Source: Cenococcum geophilum 1.58
Lineage: Eukaryota > Ascomycota > Dothideomycetes > Gloniales > Gloniaceae
NCBI GenBank assembly: GCA_001692895.1
Contig: KV748229.1
Location: 371,359-435,358, forward strand
Direction of reading: 5' to 3'
Length of the DNA stretch: 64,000 nt
Under the pieces are notes generated by a model, which saw nothing but the letters and a program-made list of their open reading frames with translations, was not told the DNA's origin and did not search any database. Shown here in pieces: positions 40,331 to 51,853 of the stretch. The first letter of the stretch is position 1; each line of letters starts with the position of its first letter. A program made the position numbers and the translations under genes.

Positions 40331-41569
40331 CCTAATTAATAATCTCCCTAGAGAGACGCAATCTTTAGGGAATACTTTTTAATACTTTTTATATATTTAA
40401 CGTAACTTCTAATAGAGTTTTAAAACTTAAAGGATTAGTATATATTAATAGAATTATCCCCTTACTCCTTATTTTGTGTTTTTATTGTTCTAACTATTTT
40501 AGCTACTCTAACTCTAAGTTCACGAAGTCTTTAAAATAGTTTAATACTAGTAAAGAGGTTATTAAGCTATACTATATACTTTCCTAGAGGATAGAGCCGC
40601 TGCTAAGTAGTCTTATATGTTTATATAAGGCTTAGCGTTAATATAGTACTATAAAAGGAAGAGTAGATATAGGATAGCTTACTAAAAGCTATCTATATTA
40701 CTCCCTAATAACCTTAGTTTTATAGTTAATCTTAATAGCCGTATATTGCTTATCTAGCTCCCCTTTCTTATTAATTATATTATCTTTTACCTAAGTAAAG
40801 GCCTAACCTAAGTTTTGGTATATCTTTAGAGTTTTAGGGCGTATTACTAGTAGGTCTCCCTTATTAAATAATATACAGCCTTATCCTTTGCTTTTATTTA
40901 TAAAGATTAAAGTTATAAATAAAACCTTATAGGCCTAGATAGTGCCATAAATAGCTAATAATAAGGCCCTCCTTATAGGCTTATATAATGGAAAACTTAA
41001 TAAAGAATTGTTATAGGAGGAAATTGCTAGATATTTTATAGGTAGAATACTATAGGAATATAGGCGCTATTATAAGATTCTAAGGCCTAAGCCTAAAGAG
41101 GAGGCTATAAAGAAGAAACCATAGATAGCTAATAAAGAGAAACGCCTCGTGGACATATATAAGGAAAAAGGCATAGCGTAAAATAACCTTAAAAGGTAGT
41201 TTCTAGAAAGAATACGACTCTTATATAGGAAGTATTATATATATATATTTCCTAAAAAAGGAATAAGGCAACTAGCAGGACTAGTAATACTAAAGAAAAG
41301 GAGGTAGTAAAGCGGAAAGCAGCGCTAAAGGAAAAAAAGGTAATAAGGTATAAATAAGCAGCGCTAAATATAAAACCTAATAAGTGTTACTTAACGGTAG
41401 GAGTAAGGAATATAGATTATAGCGGTTGTTCTTATAGGTTTTATACTATTATTGGGTTGGCTTTTAGCTTTAATATTATATATAAGATAATTAGTGGGAT
41501 AGTATTAGCTAAAAATAAGACTTTAACTAGAAATAGATTTCTAAGTAAAAGATCTACTACCTAAAATAT

Positions 41570-43645
41570 AAGAATACGCCTAAGCTATTAGCCCTATCCC
41601 TTTCGCATAGCAGCTTTAGTCTTTACTTTAGTTACCTCCGCAGAAGAGTATATCTATTATTTAACTTTGGCGTACTAGACGCGTTTTTTATAAGACTTAA
41701 GGGCATGTTTAGTATTTAAAAGCCCGCTTTTATAAACCTAGGTAGGCATCTAAGCTACCTTATATTTAAGCCCTAACTCAGTTATTCTTTCCTCTAGAAT
41801 TTTACAGATCTCCTATTTATTATCTATGGTTGTTTTATTAGCTTTATTATCTTTAGCGCGGGATCTCCGTAAGATAAACTATAAGTAATAGCAATAACGC
41901 TAGGCACAATACTGTAGGGTATAATACTTCGTAGTAGGCTCCAAGTTTAAAACGCCGCCCTAGTTATTATCGCCGCCATAATTATATTCGCTTAAGTTGC
42001 TAGTTTTATTACGCAGTAGTTTAATATTATAAAGAAAGGTAGGCCCCTAAAGCGAAGGGTTAGTGGGCCATATAGTAGATATCGCTTAGTAATTATTATA
42101 ATTAACTTAGGGGTATTAAGAGTTAAGGCTAATAGGAGGCCGGGGGGCCAAGTTTTCGCGAGAGGCGGGCGGCTTTTATTATTTCTAGGGTTGTGGACTA
42201 CTGCCCTTACTACCCTTGTTACGCCCGCTGCTATCTTTAGTAGAATTATTAGAATTATAATTAATAATGCTACTCCGCTCTAGCTGTTCGAGCTTCCGCT
42301 TCTTTAGTATTAAAAGTAATTTGCCTCTAATGTTTTTTTTCTTATAATTACTCTCTTTTCTAGTAAGCGGACTAGCCTAGGGAATAGTTATAATATTAGT
42401 TCTCTTAACTAGACCGTTTATTTCATTAATATCTTCCGCTGTAAGTTTAATATGGTTATATATAAATGCGCTAAAGAGATCTTCGAACTCTTTTAAAGGT
42501 AACTTCTTACCCTTATTATTATTACTACGGTTATTTCCGTTACCTAATAATTATTAGGCAAAGCTATTATATAGAGGAGAAGAGCATACCTAATTTATAA
42601 GGTATTAGTTAATCGTTGGCTTTACTAGCTTTATTGCTAGTGTTATTATTAGCTCCATTGCCTTTAGCTTCTAGGTTAGGGTCGGCTGTACTATCTTTAA
42701 TAACTATTAAATTTACTGCTAGCCGTTAAATATATATATTTATGGCTGCTAGGAGAATAGGGAGAGAGTAGTAGGGATAATTACCTTAACTGCCTCCTCT
42801 AGTGACTTAACTAGATATATCCCCATAGACATCTTCCTTATTATCCTCAAAATTTTTATAATAATTATTCTTGTAATTATAGTTAGGGTCTATAAGCGCT
42901 TTATTAGACGAAATCTTTAGACTAAGGCTCTATATAGAATAATATACCTTTAATTAGCTAAGCTTAATATACCCTAGGGTTATTTCTTAGAGGGGAAAGG
43001 GGTATTTTATACTTTATCTAAGATATACTACTTGCGCCTTTCTTGGAAGCTATAACTATATAATATTAAGGTAAAGCTGTCTATTTTCTAGAGGGACTAG
43101 TATAGAACTTACTATTATTAAGCGAAATTTCTAAATAAAAATAAAGGGGTTAAGAAGGTGCCACTATTGCTGCTGCTATTATTATTAGAGTTGCTATTAT
43201 CTTATACCTTTCTAATAACTCTAAGGGGGGATTATGCTAGGCTTTTAAATGTAAGCCAGTTCCCTCTTTGCCACTAGCTCTTATCTGCGGCATCTATACT
43301 AGAATAACCCTACTAGCTCTATAGCAAATTAAAACATATAATCTATACTCCGTTAGTAATTGCCGTTTATAACATATAAAGGTTTATATAGGCTTAAGCT
43401 CTATTACAAGATTAATACCTATTAGGAAACTAGGATTAAGACCTAACTAACCAAGCTAGCACATTTAGCCTTTAATAGGGGCGTTGTACTAAGCCTCCTT
43501 ATTAAGGAGGCTGGTAGCGAAGTGCCTTCTCTACCTTTATTCCTTAGAGTTAGGGCTAGCGCTAACGTGTCCGTTTTCTAACCCAATTATACCAGCAAAC
43601 TAGATCTTCTATACTAGATTCTCTGCAAGACTATAGTTCCAAGTA
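41570..43645 (-). mobile_element. duplicated element with chromodomain-like 3' end, minus copy
   Basis: Reverse-complement partner of 2335-4450. The chromodomain-like end lies at about 41.70-41.84 kb on the minus strand (ERITELGLKYKVA, stop, MPT, stop, VYKSGLLN). The two copies carry different sets of TA changes, as expected when RIP mutates both members of a duplicated pair. Sequence similarity ends near 43,645 on one side and near 41,560 on the other. Confidence 0.65.
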
Positions 43646-44892
43646 GTGCCTAGTATAGCCCTATGGCTATTTATAGCTATACTACTAGGGATTAGAGTTA
43701 TAGGTTGCGGTTACGCTTTATACCGCTAAAACCGCCCTATATATTAAAAGGCGGTTAGTAGTAATACTTAAAGGATTAGGATTAATGGTATTCCTTAAAT
43801 AAAGATATAATAGTATAGTCCTATTAGAAGTTTAGCTAAAATTATATAGAGTAGCGGCTAGCTAAACTAAGCCCTATAAAGCGATATAAGGAGCTAGGGC
43901 ACCCACAAGCGTCTCTGTTACCATTTCGTGCTATTACTAACGTAGTAGTAAATGTAGATTCTATAGATAAGCTGCTGTAGGATATTGCCTTAAGTAAAGG
44001 ATAGCATAGAAGCTAGAGTGGCTGCGTAATCTAGCGAGGCTTCTAGCTAAAAACGTATAAATGCACTAACTAATTAATGTATGTAATAGAGTAATACTAG
44101 GACGCTGGATAAGCTAAGGCGGCTTAAGGATTCTTAATATTAGCCCTTTACGGAATTGTCCTTATAGCACTAATTATAACATCTAACAGTTCGCGCTAAT
44201 GTGGAGCGGTATCTTTAAGAACTAAAGGGACGATATAGGTTTAAGTTAAGTTTAGATTACTCGAGAAGAGTAATTTCTAGATAAAAGGGGTTATTTGAGT
44301 AGTCTAGAGACCAAATTTAAGTAAAGTGAATAGCTACAGATGTACGGAAGGGTTATTTTTAGGCAAGAAGCCTAAAGGCAGTATAAGAGCGCTTATTGGA
44401 TATTAGAGGATTAAACTATAGGTGTAATATTAGGAGAGGCCGAAGCATGCTTACTTTATGCTATCGTTAGTATAAGATACGGGATATTAGGAATATGAGG
44501 GCAGTATAGCACTTACATTAACGCTAAGTTAGTAAAAAATGCCTTACGGTAGGGATTGTAATCTAATAAAGAGGTAGCGTAGCGTTGGAAAGTCTAGGAG
44601 AAAAAGAAGGATTAAAAGGTAAAATACAGAGAACGGGGGAAGGTTATCCTTTTATGGTCGACGTTAAATAAGAATACTAGATTACCAAAAGATTAGCTAA
44701 GAAACTTAATTTTCTGCGGATATAAGATTTTCTAAGTCCCGGCTTAGATACCTCCATAACTAGTAGTTAAACCCTTTAGATTTAGAGGGCTCTAAGCCTA
44801 CTAGACAGAGTTTATAAGTAGAGCTTTATGTAAAGCTTCGTGTAGAGCCTTATATAGAGCTTTATACAGAACTTCGAACTTTATATAAAACT

Positions 44893-45192
44893 TTAGGAAA
44901 AAATTACAGCATCTAATTTTACTTTTCTGCCATTTTAGCATTTTCTAGCATTTAGCAGCTAAATNCTAATACTTAATTATAAATGCAGCATTTGGCGGCT
45001 AAATGCTAGTACTTAGTAATAAATGCAGCTAAATGCTAATACTTAATTATAAATGCGGCATTTGGCAGCTAAATGCTAGTACTTAGTAATAAATGCCGCA
45101 TTTAGCTGCTAAATGCTAGAAAATGCTAGAAATGCTAGAAAATGCTAAAATGGCAGAAAAGTAAAATTAGATGCTGGTAAATTTTTTCCTAA
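44893..45192. mobile_element. 300 bp MITE-like inverted-repeat element
   Basis: The ends are ttaggaaaaaatt (44,893) and its exact complement aattttttcctaa (to 45,192). Inward the similarity continues as an imperfect terminal inverted repeat of about 60-70 bp containing agcatctaattttacttttc, tgccattttagcattttcta and gcatttagc. Between the arms are two tandem 70 bp units (44,955-45,024 and 45,025-45,094) differing at three positions, one of them an N in the record (44,965). It has no coding capacity. It retains many tgct/agca steps in the middle of TA-saturated DNA, so it escaped RIP. It sits at the left edge of the readable piggyBac transposase relic. Confidence 0.8.
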
Positions 45193-46530
45193 CGCTGGCC
45201 TATATTTAGCGGTTAATAAGACTATCTAGAGGTTTATAAGCTGTGTAGTTGAGACGGTTAATATACCTAATAAGCCTACGCCTAAGGGCTTTAAGATATA
45301 GGTACTAGCTAACTAGGGCTATGTCCTAGATTAGCTGTAGTATACTAAAGGCGATAAGAAGGGCCCGGTTAACCTTAATAAAGCCTTCCTTAATAAGGGC
45401 TTTATAAAGACCTAGGCTATAGTATTAAACCTCCTTATATAGCTCGATAACGTCACTAATAAGTAACTCTATCCGCCGTATAAGTACGTTATTTGGCTTA
45501 ATAATCTCTTTAGCAGCGTAAAGCTATTTAAATGGTTATAAGAGCTAGGGATTAGGGCAGCCGGAACGGTTAGAATAATATATATATATTAAGAGGAGTA
45601 GAAAGAGGAGGAGTATAATGTCTAGGTTATTTAGGAGGAGATAATAGAGGTTAAGCTAGTAGACTAAGCTGCGTCTATAGCGTCTACGCTATATATAAAG
45701 AAGCAGATAAAGTATAAAAAGAAGGTGTCTATAGAGGCCTTTTTAGTATCACTTACTAACCTTAAATTGGCCTATAATACCTAGATTTTATAGGGTACGC
45801 TTTATGCAGAGCTATCTAAAAGTTACTAGGTAATAGAGTTTGCATAGAAGGACGCTATAGTAGTTCTTTTCCTATCTATAGTATATAATAGTGGGTGTCT
45901 CTTTCTTAATACCGTATTATAGAGCCGCTAACGTTATATATTACTAGGTTAAAACTACCTTATAAAGCTTTAAAAGCGACCCTTTATAACGGCTATAGGC
46001 TATAGGTAGACGGTTAAGATGTTTAGGAATAAGCCTAGGTCACTATTAGATATACTAGAGTTTATAGATAAATATAATCTATAAATATACGGTATTAATA
46101 TTGCTAACTAGCTACGGTCTTACTATAATACTAAGAGAGTTTATAGGAAGATATAGAAACCTCTATTCTCCTTCCTACTAGATACTATAGTGGGTAATAG
46201 CTATTAGCTCTCTAACTACAGAGTTATAAGCGAGCGAACTTTATAATACTATATACACCTTACGTTCCGTTAACGCCTACGTAATACCTTCTTTTACGCC
46301 TCTATTTATATTAGATAGTAGCTAGCCTTATAAAAGCGTAAAGGAATAGTAGATATAATATAGCGCCCGGTTAAGAAGTATCTATATAAGAAACTGTGGT
46401 TAAAATAGGCCTTTTACTCAGCCTATATTAAGGCTAGGCGTATAACTGCTATACTATATATAGGCGCTTGGAAGCCTCTTATAGATTTATTAGTTAACAC
46501 TATAAGAAAGCGTAGAGAGGACAGTGTAGG
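45193..46530 (+). pseudogene. RIP-degraded piggyBac-like transposase (DDE_Tnp_1_7)
   Basis: The plus frame gives, across stops, LAVNKTI, stop, RF (about 45,210-45,235; the family's first catalytic Asp-Glu region, here Asn-Lys), VNIPNKPTPKGFKI (about 45,256-45,300), VLAN-GYVLD (second Asp region), KGPVNLNKAFLNKGF, PPYKYVIWLNNLFSSVKLFK (about 45,476-45,535; the third Asp read as Asn), ELGIRAAGTVR, and, after a frame change near 45.9-46.0 kb, FIDKYNL, YGINIAN, LRSYYNTKRVYRK and PLFSFLLDTIVGNSY (about 46,060-46,200). This order is that of piggyBac-type DDE transposases, which excise and insert at TTAA. The N-terminal part upstream of the MITE was not recognised. Catalytic Asp-to-Asn changes and stops make it dead. 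Confidence 0.85.
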
Positions 46531-46550
46531 CTGGAAGCGGCGTACGAGGT

Positions 46551-46636
46551 GTCGATCGGTAATCCGTGCACCGATTGTAAGAAAAGGAAGACTCGTGTGT
46601 AGATTGATCTATGAAGAAAAGAGACTATTTATACAT
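46551..46636 (-). repeat. 86 bp repeat, copy A (possible solo-LTR fragment)
   Basis: About 86 bp match 53,908-53,993 in the same orientation: gtcgatc at one end, then tccgtgc, actcgtgt, gatctatgaa, aaaagagacta and atacat at the other. On the minus strand it starts with a TATA-like tatatagtctctttt, as an LTR promoter would. Neither TG...CA ends nor a target duplication could be defined, so the LTR call is tentative. Confidence 0.5.
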
Positions 46637-46954
46637 AAGGTAGTACCCCCCCACAGGGGTCCCTAGAGAACGGTGAAACTAGATTGAAACTAGGTCGAGA
46701 CAAATCTGAAGTTTATGTCTGACAGTACCCGTCACGGTCGACACGAGGTTAGTTAGAACCTGTTAGGGCTGTTCTATGTGCAAAATTCCACTCTGTATGA
46801 GAGGGCCCTATTAGAGCGAATATTTAGCTAGGCTTAACACTAAGGACTAGCTCTACAGATAGATATATAGACAGAAATCACATATTCGAAGAACCTTAGG
46901 TCACTGTAGTTCTTATCACGAAGGCTTAAACAAGAGCTTCCTATTGGCTAGATT

Positions 46955-46997
46955 CTTATCGATAACGTAGGACCCGAACCAGCAGGTTAAGGGATAA
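46955..46997 (+). repeat. sequence related to the 47.4 kb inverted repeat
   Basis: It reads cttatcgataacg, a spacer, then cagcaggttaagggata. The same order (ttatcgataa, spacer, cagcgggttaagggata) is found at 47,434-47,472. This suggests two fragments of one repeat family. Confidence 0.5.
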
Positions 46998-47080
46998 GCG
47001 GGGCACGCTTATTATTCGCGGTTGAATTGCTCAACCACAGCGGCTTAAAATACCACTAGAAGTTCATCGATTAGAGAGAC

Positions 47081-47107
47081 GACCCGATATTCTATGAATA
47101 TCGGGTC
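47081..47107. repeat. 12 bp perfect hairpin
   Basis: gacccgatattc, loop tat, gaatatcgggtc. It is a stable, short stem in intergenic DNA. There is no T-run or coding context to make it a terminator in the bacterial sense; role unknown. Confidence 0.7.
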
Positions 47108-47399
47108 TAAATTAGCCCATAACCCCCCAGAGCCGTGCTTATTTTCACCAAAAAAGTAAAGTCATTATTAAGGATTTACAGACTTAGCAACGAGTATGCC
47201 TCTAACGTCGCATAACGTCGCAACGAGCATGCGCACAAGAACCAGAAATTCATCGTTAATAGATCTGGCTCTTGCGATTATTTTAAGCCTATATGCAGCC
47301 CTAGCTTTTTAATTACCATGTAGTACTTTATCTAATAGGGCCTAATGCAACGCAGATACCCAAGAATCCGACGCTTGGGAAGCTCCAGCTACATTTTCG

Positions 47400-47473
47400 G
47401 TATCCCTTAACCCGCTGACTCTGGCTCTCAGTTATCGATAAGGGTTAGCCAGAGTCAGCGGGTTAAGGGATAC
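47400..47473. repeat. 27 bp perfect inverted repeat with palindromic loop
   Basis: Arms 47,400-47,426 and 47,447-47,473 are exact reverse complements (gtatcccttaacccgctgac and so on). The 20 bp spacer itself holds the palindrome ttatcgataa. This could be a minimal 74 bp MITE or two transposon termini head to head. Confidence 0.8.
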
Positions 47474-48125
47474 TTAGGCGCTTCAACCTTTTCAACCTTT
47501 TATAGTCTAGTACGCTGAATTCAAGACGGATAATCTCAAGATCAACTGTCGAGACCTCGAGAAATGTTAAACCCTAGCTACAATATTCGGCTAATAACTG
47601 TGTGTGCTATAGAGTTCGGTAGAGGTGAGAGAGAGCTTCTCGAGCGGATATGCAATGATACATGCTCGCTTATCATCCGAATAAAAGCAGCTGATAAAAG
47701 CTAACATCACATAGTTAATCAGGTGTTGCGCCGAACGCACGATTCTTGCCTAACTAAAACCCCCTAACAGGCTGTTGCATTAGGAAGCTAAAGCTACTAT
47801 AATAAGACGTATCTACTTCGTAGCCCGAACTTAATAACGTATATTCCAAACATTGGTGTATGCTTGGCGATGAATTGTTGCCTTGTACTAATATATAAAC
47901 CCGCAAAGGCGTTGTAAATGGCATTGCTCAGGTCCGTTCCGTGTCAGATTGGATGGAGTCTTCAGCGCAGTGCTTTTGAGGAACCCGTGAATAAAAGGTC
48001 ATTATGAGAGGAGATGCTGAATTGCCAGTTGTAATAGGAGAAGGCGGGAAGATATCCGTGTCCCAATTTCCGGACCTATATGATTCAGCACAGCCATACG
48101 TCAGATTTGGGATTAGCGTGCTCTC

Positions 48126-49747
48126 TTACCTTTCAATCAAAGCATCCGGGTCTTCACTTGGATGCATATTGAGCACGTGCTTCCTAAAATTATCTAATCG
48201 TGGCCAGATCTTATCCTGCTTCTTACACCCATCTGACATGCATCGGTAGGCTTTATCAAGCCTACCATGTACACTTCTCTGATGCCTGACAAGATCATGC
48301 AATGTATCAAATCCTTCCGGCCTGGAACAATTTTCGAAAGTGCAAGGGTGCGCTTTCTCATTTCTGAGGGACGTTGGACTGGAAGGCCCCCGAGACGCTG
48401 ATCTACTGGTCGAAGGCCGCCTCTTCTTATGTGTATTCTCAAAATGCTGGTTTTTTTTATCTTTTCGAGCGAATCCTTTGGAGGCGAATTTGCAGCCAGA
48501 CACAGGACAGAAGTGTCTCTCGGCAACCGTTCTTAAATCAGCGTGCTTTGACCGATAATGTCTTTCTAGGTCTTTGCTGTACAGGAACTTCACAGGACAG
48601 GAGTTGCACGAGTGGGGTCGGTCACTTTTGTCAAGATGGGTCTTTTTATGCTTACTAGTAGAAAGAGTGTTAGTCGCCATAGGCATACTTAGGGATTCAC
48701 TTACTTGAGCTCACTACGCCTCTCAAAAGTCTTCGAACATCCGTCGATTGAGCATCGATATATATTAGGGTCGCCCCTTATGGAATAGCTACGATCAAGT
48801 GGTGTCTCGGATGACAGCACACCTTGTATTGCAGGAACAGAAAGTGATTCGTTTATTGTTTGGATGCCTGAACCCCAGCCAATAGTAGACTCGATCTCGA
48901 TCGCATTTTGTCTCCCCTGTTGGTGCAGTGATGGGGAGTATCCTCCAGGAGATTGAGATAGAATACTTGGAAACGGTACCGAGTTCGGACATGGCCAATA
49001 GGGGGGTTGGTGCATAAATTCCTCATACGAATACTGCCACTTATCAGTGGAAATATAGTGAAAGACCGTTCGGACAATATACCACGGGTTCTAGTGAATC
49101 GAAATTCCAGATCCATGTTCCTTCTGCATCGAGGCCTGAACTAACCAAAGCATCTGTAGTGCTGTAGAACGTATTGCTCAGCGGGAACATCGAATTCATG
49201 AAGCTTGACGAGCCTTGGAATAGTTCAACTTCATTATTGGAGGTAACTAGTGAGTCGGTTTCCGCCGCGTCGAGTATCGTTAAATTTTTCCTGCGGATTC
49301 CCCATGAAAGTCCTTCATCGTTTACACCTTGGTCCCCGGGGCGCCCGCGGGTAGCATTATCGGCCACTCGCAGCTTACCTTCAAGGCATAACGTTCCACT
49401 TCCGTCACCCCCAAACGTAGCATACCCACCCGGGTCTACCTGGATGTGACTGCCAACACCAATTAGGGCAGTATCCATGTCAGAATAGCCAGAAGTGATA
49501 CTATTGCTAATGCATGGTCCTTGGTTGGTATATGTTCTGACTGTGTGTAGGCCATTTTGCCCCGAAATCTCGACGGGGTTACTAGATGTATGCGGAAGGC
49601 CAAAAGGTTCCTGGTAATACTAAGTTAGACATAGTCCCTTTATCTATAAATGATAATTCCTCTTACCTCTATGTTCTCGCCTAACGAGCATAAGCTGGCG
49701 GGTGGCAGAGAGCAGTTCTGTCGAGACATCCACGACTTCCGCCCCAT
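48126..49747 (-). CDS. C2H2 zinc-finger protein, four exons
   Basis: Proposed exons on the minus strand: 49,747-49,667, 49,610-49,083, 49,033-48,705 and 48,654-48,126, joined by introns of 56, 49 and 50 bp (gtaaga...cag, gtatat...cag, gtaagt...tag); total 488 aa. The last splice restores a perfect finger split by the intron: CSIDGC-x12-HKKTH (C-x4-C-x12-H-x3-H). More fingers follow: CNSCPVKF...HYRSKH, CPVSGCKF...HFENTH, CTFENCSRPEGFD...HQRSVH and CMSDGCKKQDKIWPRLDNFR...HVLNMH, a set typical of fungal nuclear C2H2 proteins. The first 330 or so residues are low in motifs and rich in Ser/Gly, with a conserved-looking PPYWPCP. A Ser/Arg-rich linker (RPSTSRSASRG) separates fingers. It probably binds DNA; its targets are unknown. 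The first exon is the least certain, and an in-frame ATG also exists at 49,729. Confidence 0.82.
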
Positions 49748-50783
49748 GCTGAATGATCGAGCTAGAGTTTACTGGCATCTCGCATTAGGCCATAGAGTAT
49801 TTGAGTTGCAAGCCAACGTTGAGGTGAGGCTCGCCGAGATAAATATAAAGCAACTTATGGTGAAGAGTATGATGACGATCATCTACGTCTGTATGAAGGC
49901 AAGGCCGGTGCTGGGCTCGTTCAACGGCGGACGGAAAATCTATATCTCCAAGATCCAGCGAAATACATGGGCGCATTTGTCAATGGCTGGCGGACAACTT
50001 GGGCTCAAATCAAGAGCACCGATCGCGTAGTCTAATTCATCCAAAGAGCTAATTAGAATGAATGTCACTGAAGCCGATGCATGCCTTAGTAATGCCGTTG
50101 TATTCATGGTACTTGCAACCCGGTAGGGTAGATGCTCATGTGCTGAGCACGGTCATCCATGATCCCCCAAGACCTTTGACGTCGCTTCGCGCATCAGTTT
50201 ACCCTGGATTCCGAATCACCACAACAGTGACTACGCCCTCAGAACGTTCAAGCCCGCACGGAATCGACCGGAATTCTTATTGCTTCTCCATATGCGTTAA
50301 TTCTATATTCTAACCCTCCAAATAGTGACATGACTCCCAATCTGCGGTGATACACCCCACCTCCACTGTGGTGATATTAGTAAGGAGAATCTTCCACTTA
50401 CCGTATCAGCTTCTATCATTAGTCCTCATCAAAGTATGTTGGAAGAGAACACGCCATGAGACATGCATTACTAACGACAGCAGATAGCCCACGCCGACAG
50501 TCCCCTCCCGGATATCCGCCAACGCGAACTGACGCCTTAATTCTCAAGTTGGTGGGGTACACTTGGAACCGTCGAAATCTGGCACAAGTAGCTGCGGCAT
50601 AATCTAGTTACGCGAGGGTCTCTTCCAGATGGCGACCCGTTTGTCTGCGCTTGGAATGACACTAGTGGCGGCCCATAAATGGAAGAGTGCTAGCCGTAAA
50701 ACCAGACTCGCAAAGAGTAAGCGTTGCCCCTGCCCAGTGAGCTTCACTTGGAGAAAGGTATTGCCGAAGATATCAGGAAAGCT
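49748..50783. other. intergenic, no gene supported
   Basis: Shared upstream region of the divergent C2H2 gene (minus) and the two-exon gene (plus). Short open frames occur (plus at 49,650-50,030, partly over the first C2H2 exon; plus at 50,062-50,313; plus at 50,629-50,889, which continues over the start of the next gene). None shows a domain or a convincing splice pattern. An upstream exon of the plus-strand gene could lie here. Confidence 0.5.
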
Positions 50784-51853
50784 ATGGCACCATGTGCCTT
50801 TTCCTCATCTCCAGCACAGCCGCCTCGACTTCTGCATGCACTTCCATCCCAAAAACCTCTTATGTTATCCAACCTGTTTCTATCACTGATGAGGGTGTAT
50901 CGAGTAGCAAAGGTTACGAAGAAAGATAAGAAGGCGATCAAGGCCGGTATCAACGGTGTCGATAATAAATTACAAGCCTTTCAAGGAGCCGCAATCCGCG
51001 AAGCTTGCCATTGCCTTGAGAAGCAACCGATATCGAGATACAAGAGAAGGCGAACAGCCCAGCTCATGAAGGTACTTGAAAGCGACTTCGAGGAATGCAG
51101 GGATCGTCTGTTCCACGTGATATCCGAGTTCTTGAAGACAAATGAGGGTAACCTATACAGTAAGTGCTTAACCGTTCGGAATTAGTGTCAAGCACCGTTT
51201 TATTAACTCTTCTAGCCGAGGCTTGCTTGAGTTCGTGTAAGGGAGCCACTGATAATTCCATCCAAGTCGTAAAACGTTACCTCGAAAAGACACTGATGGA
51301 CACAAAACCTACAAAAGGTAAACAGTCGGCCCAGGAAAGGGGAATGAAAGGAGACCAAATCGGGTATCCGGAACAGACGACTCAGGCCAGGCTCGGCGAT
51401 GGTACTGAGTCAGACGCATCTTACATTGATGTGGGAGCTCCAAACAATCGGACGCTGTCTCTTCCTGGAGCATCATCGCCGGCTCCTACCAGCAATCCTA
51501 CTCTGGCACCGTGTTCTGATCGGGTTCCTCTCACGAAAGATCCAGAGACGCATGATACCGTCCTCAGTATGCAGCCGATCCAAGAAAAAAGTAGTCCAGA
51601 TACCATGTCCGCGACCTCAACTCTTTCCCGACCAAGTGCTGCACCTTCTCTTGCCAGTAACCGTAGTCATACCGACAGTGAGGTTTTCAATGAGACAAGT
51701 AAATCTTTTTCGCTCAACCCGAAAAAAAAAATGGCAACATGGTCGGCTGGTGACCAACCTAATGAACCAGAATCGTCTGTATATTGGGCCAGGCTGAAAG
51801 TTGTGGGAAGTTTGATCCTGCTACCATTTGAACTACTTGCTCGGGCTGTCTGA
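50784..51853 (+). CDS. hypothetical protein, two exons
   Basis: Exons 50,784-51,159 and 51,216-51,853 are joined by a 56 bp intron with donor gtaagt, a ttaac branch and acceptor ctag; the splice keeps frame and gives 337 aa. I do not recognise the family. The first half is a basic, helical segment (KVTKKDKKAIKAGINGVDNK; later a KRRRTAQLMKVLESDFEECR-like stretch with heptad-type spacing). The middle is a low-complexity Ser/Thr/Pro region, and near the end come a Lys cluster (NPKKK) and a hydrophobic tail (VVGSLILLPFELLARAV) that could touch a membrane. The start is uncertain: the frame is open upstream to about 50,724 without an ATG, so a 5' exon may be missing. Codon use and composition match the flanking active region, not the RIP block. 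Confidence 0.55.

Larger units (their letters stand above)
1..46550. repeat. AT-rich RIP-degraded repeat block
   Basis: The stretch is dominated by TA steps, with CA and TG strikingly rare, and every long frame is broken by TAA/TAG. Where a protein family can still be read, the stops sit where Gln (CAA/CAG) or Trp (TGG) is expected, and His is often Tyr and Asp often Asn. This is the CpA-to-TpA pattern of RIP acting on both strands. The short open frames here (for example at 425-691, 3856-4128, 7102-7296, 12172-12357 and 30584-30865) are chance survivors or antisense shadows, not genes. Relics and repeats that can be recognised are listed separately. Apart from those I see no supportable gene in this block. 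Confidence 0.93.
46637..48125. other. border region without a gene; hairpins and repeat fragments
   Basis: Composition changes from TA-saturated to ordinary here. No coding frame of note. It contains a 12 bp perfect hairpin (47,081-47,107), a 27 bp perfect inverted repeat (47,400-47,473) and a related sequence at about 46,955-46,997, suggesting ends or fragments of small DNA transposons. The last part is presumably the 3' flank of the C2H2 gene. Confidence 0.6.
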
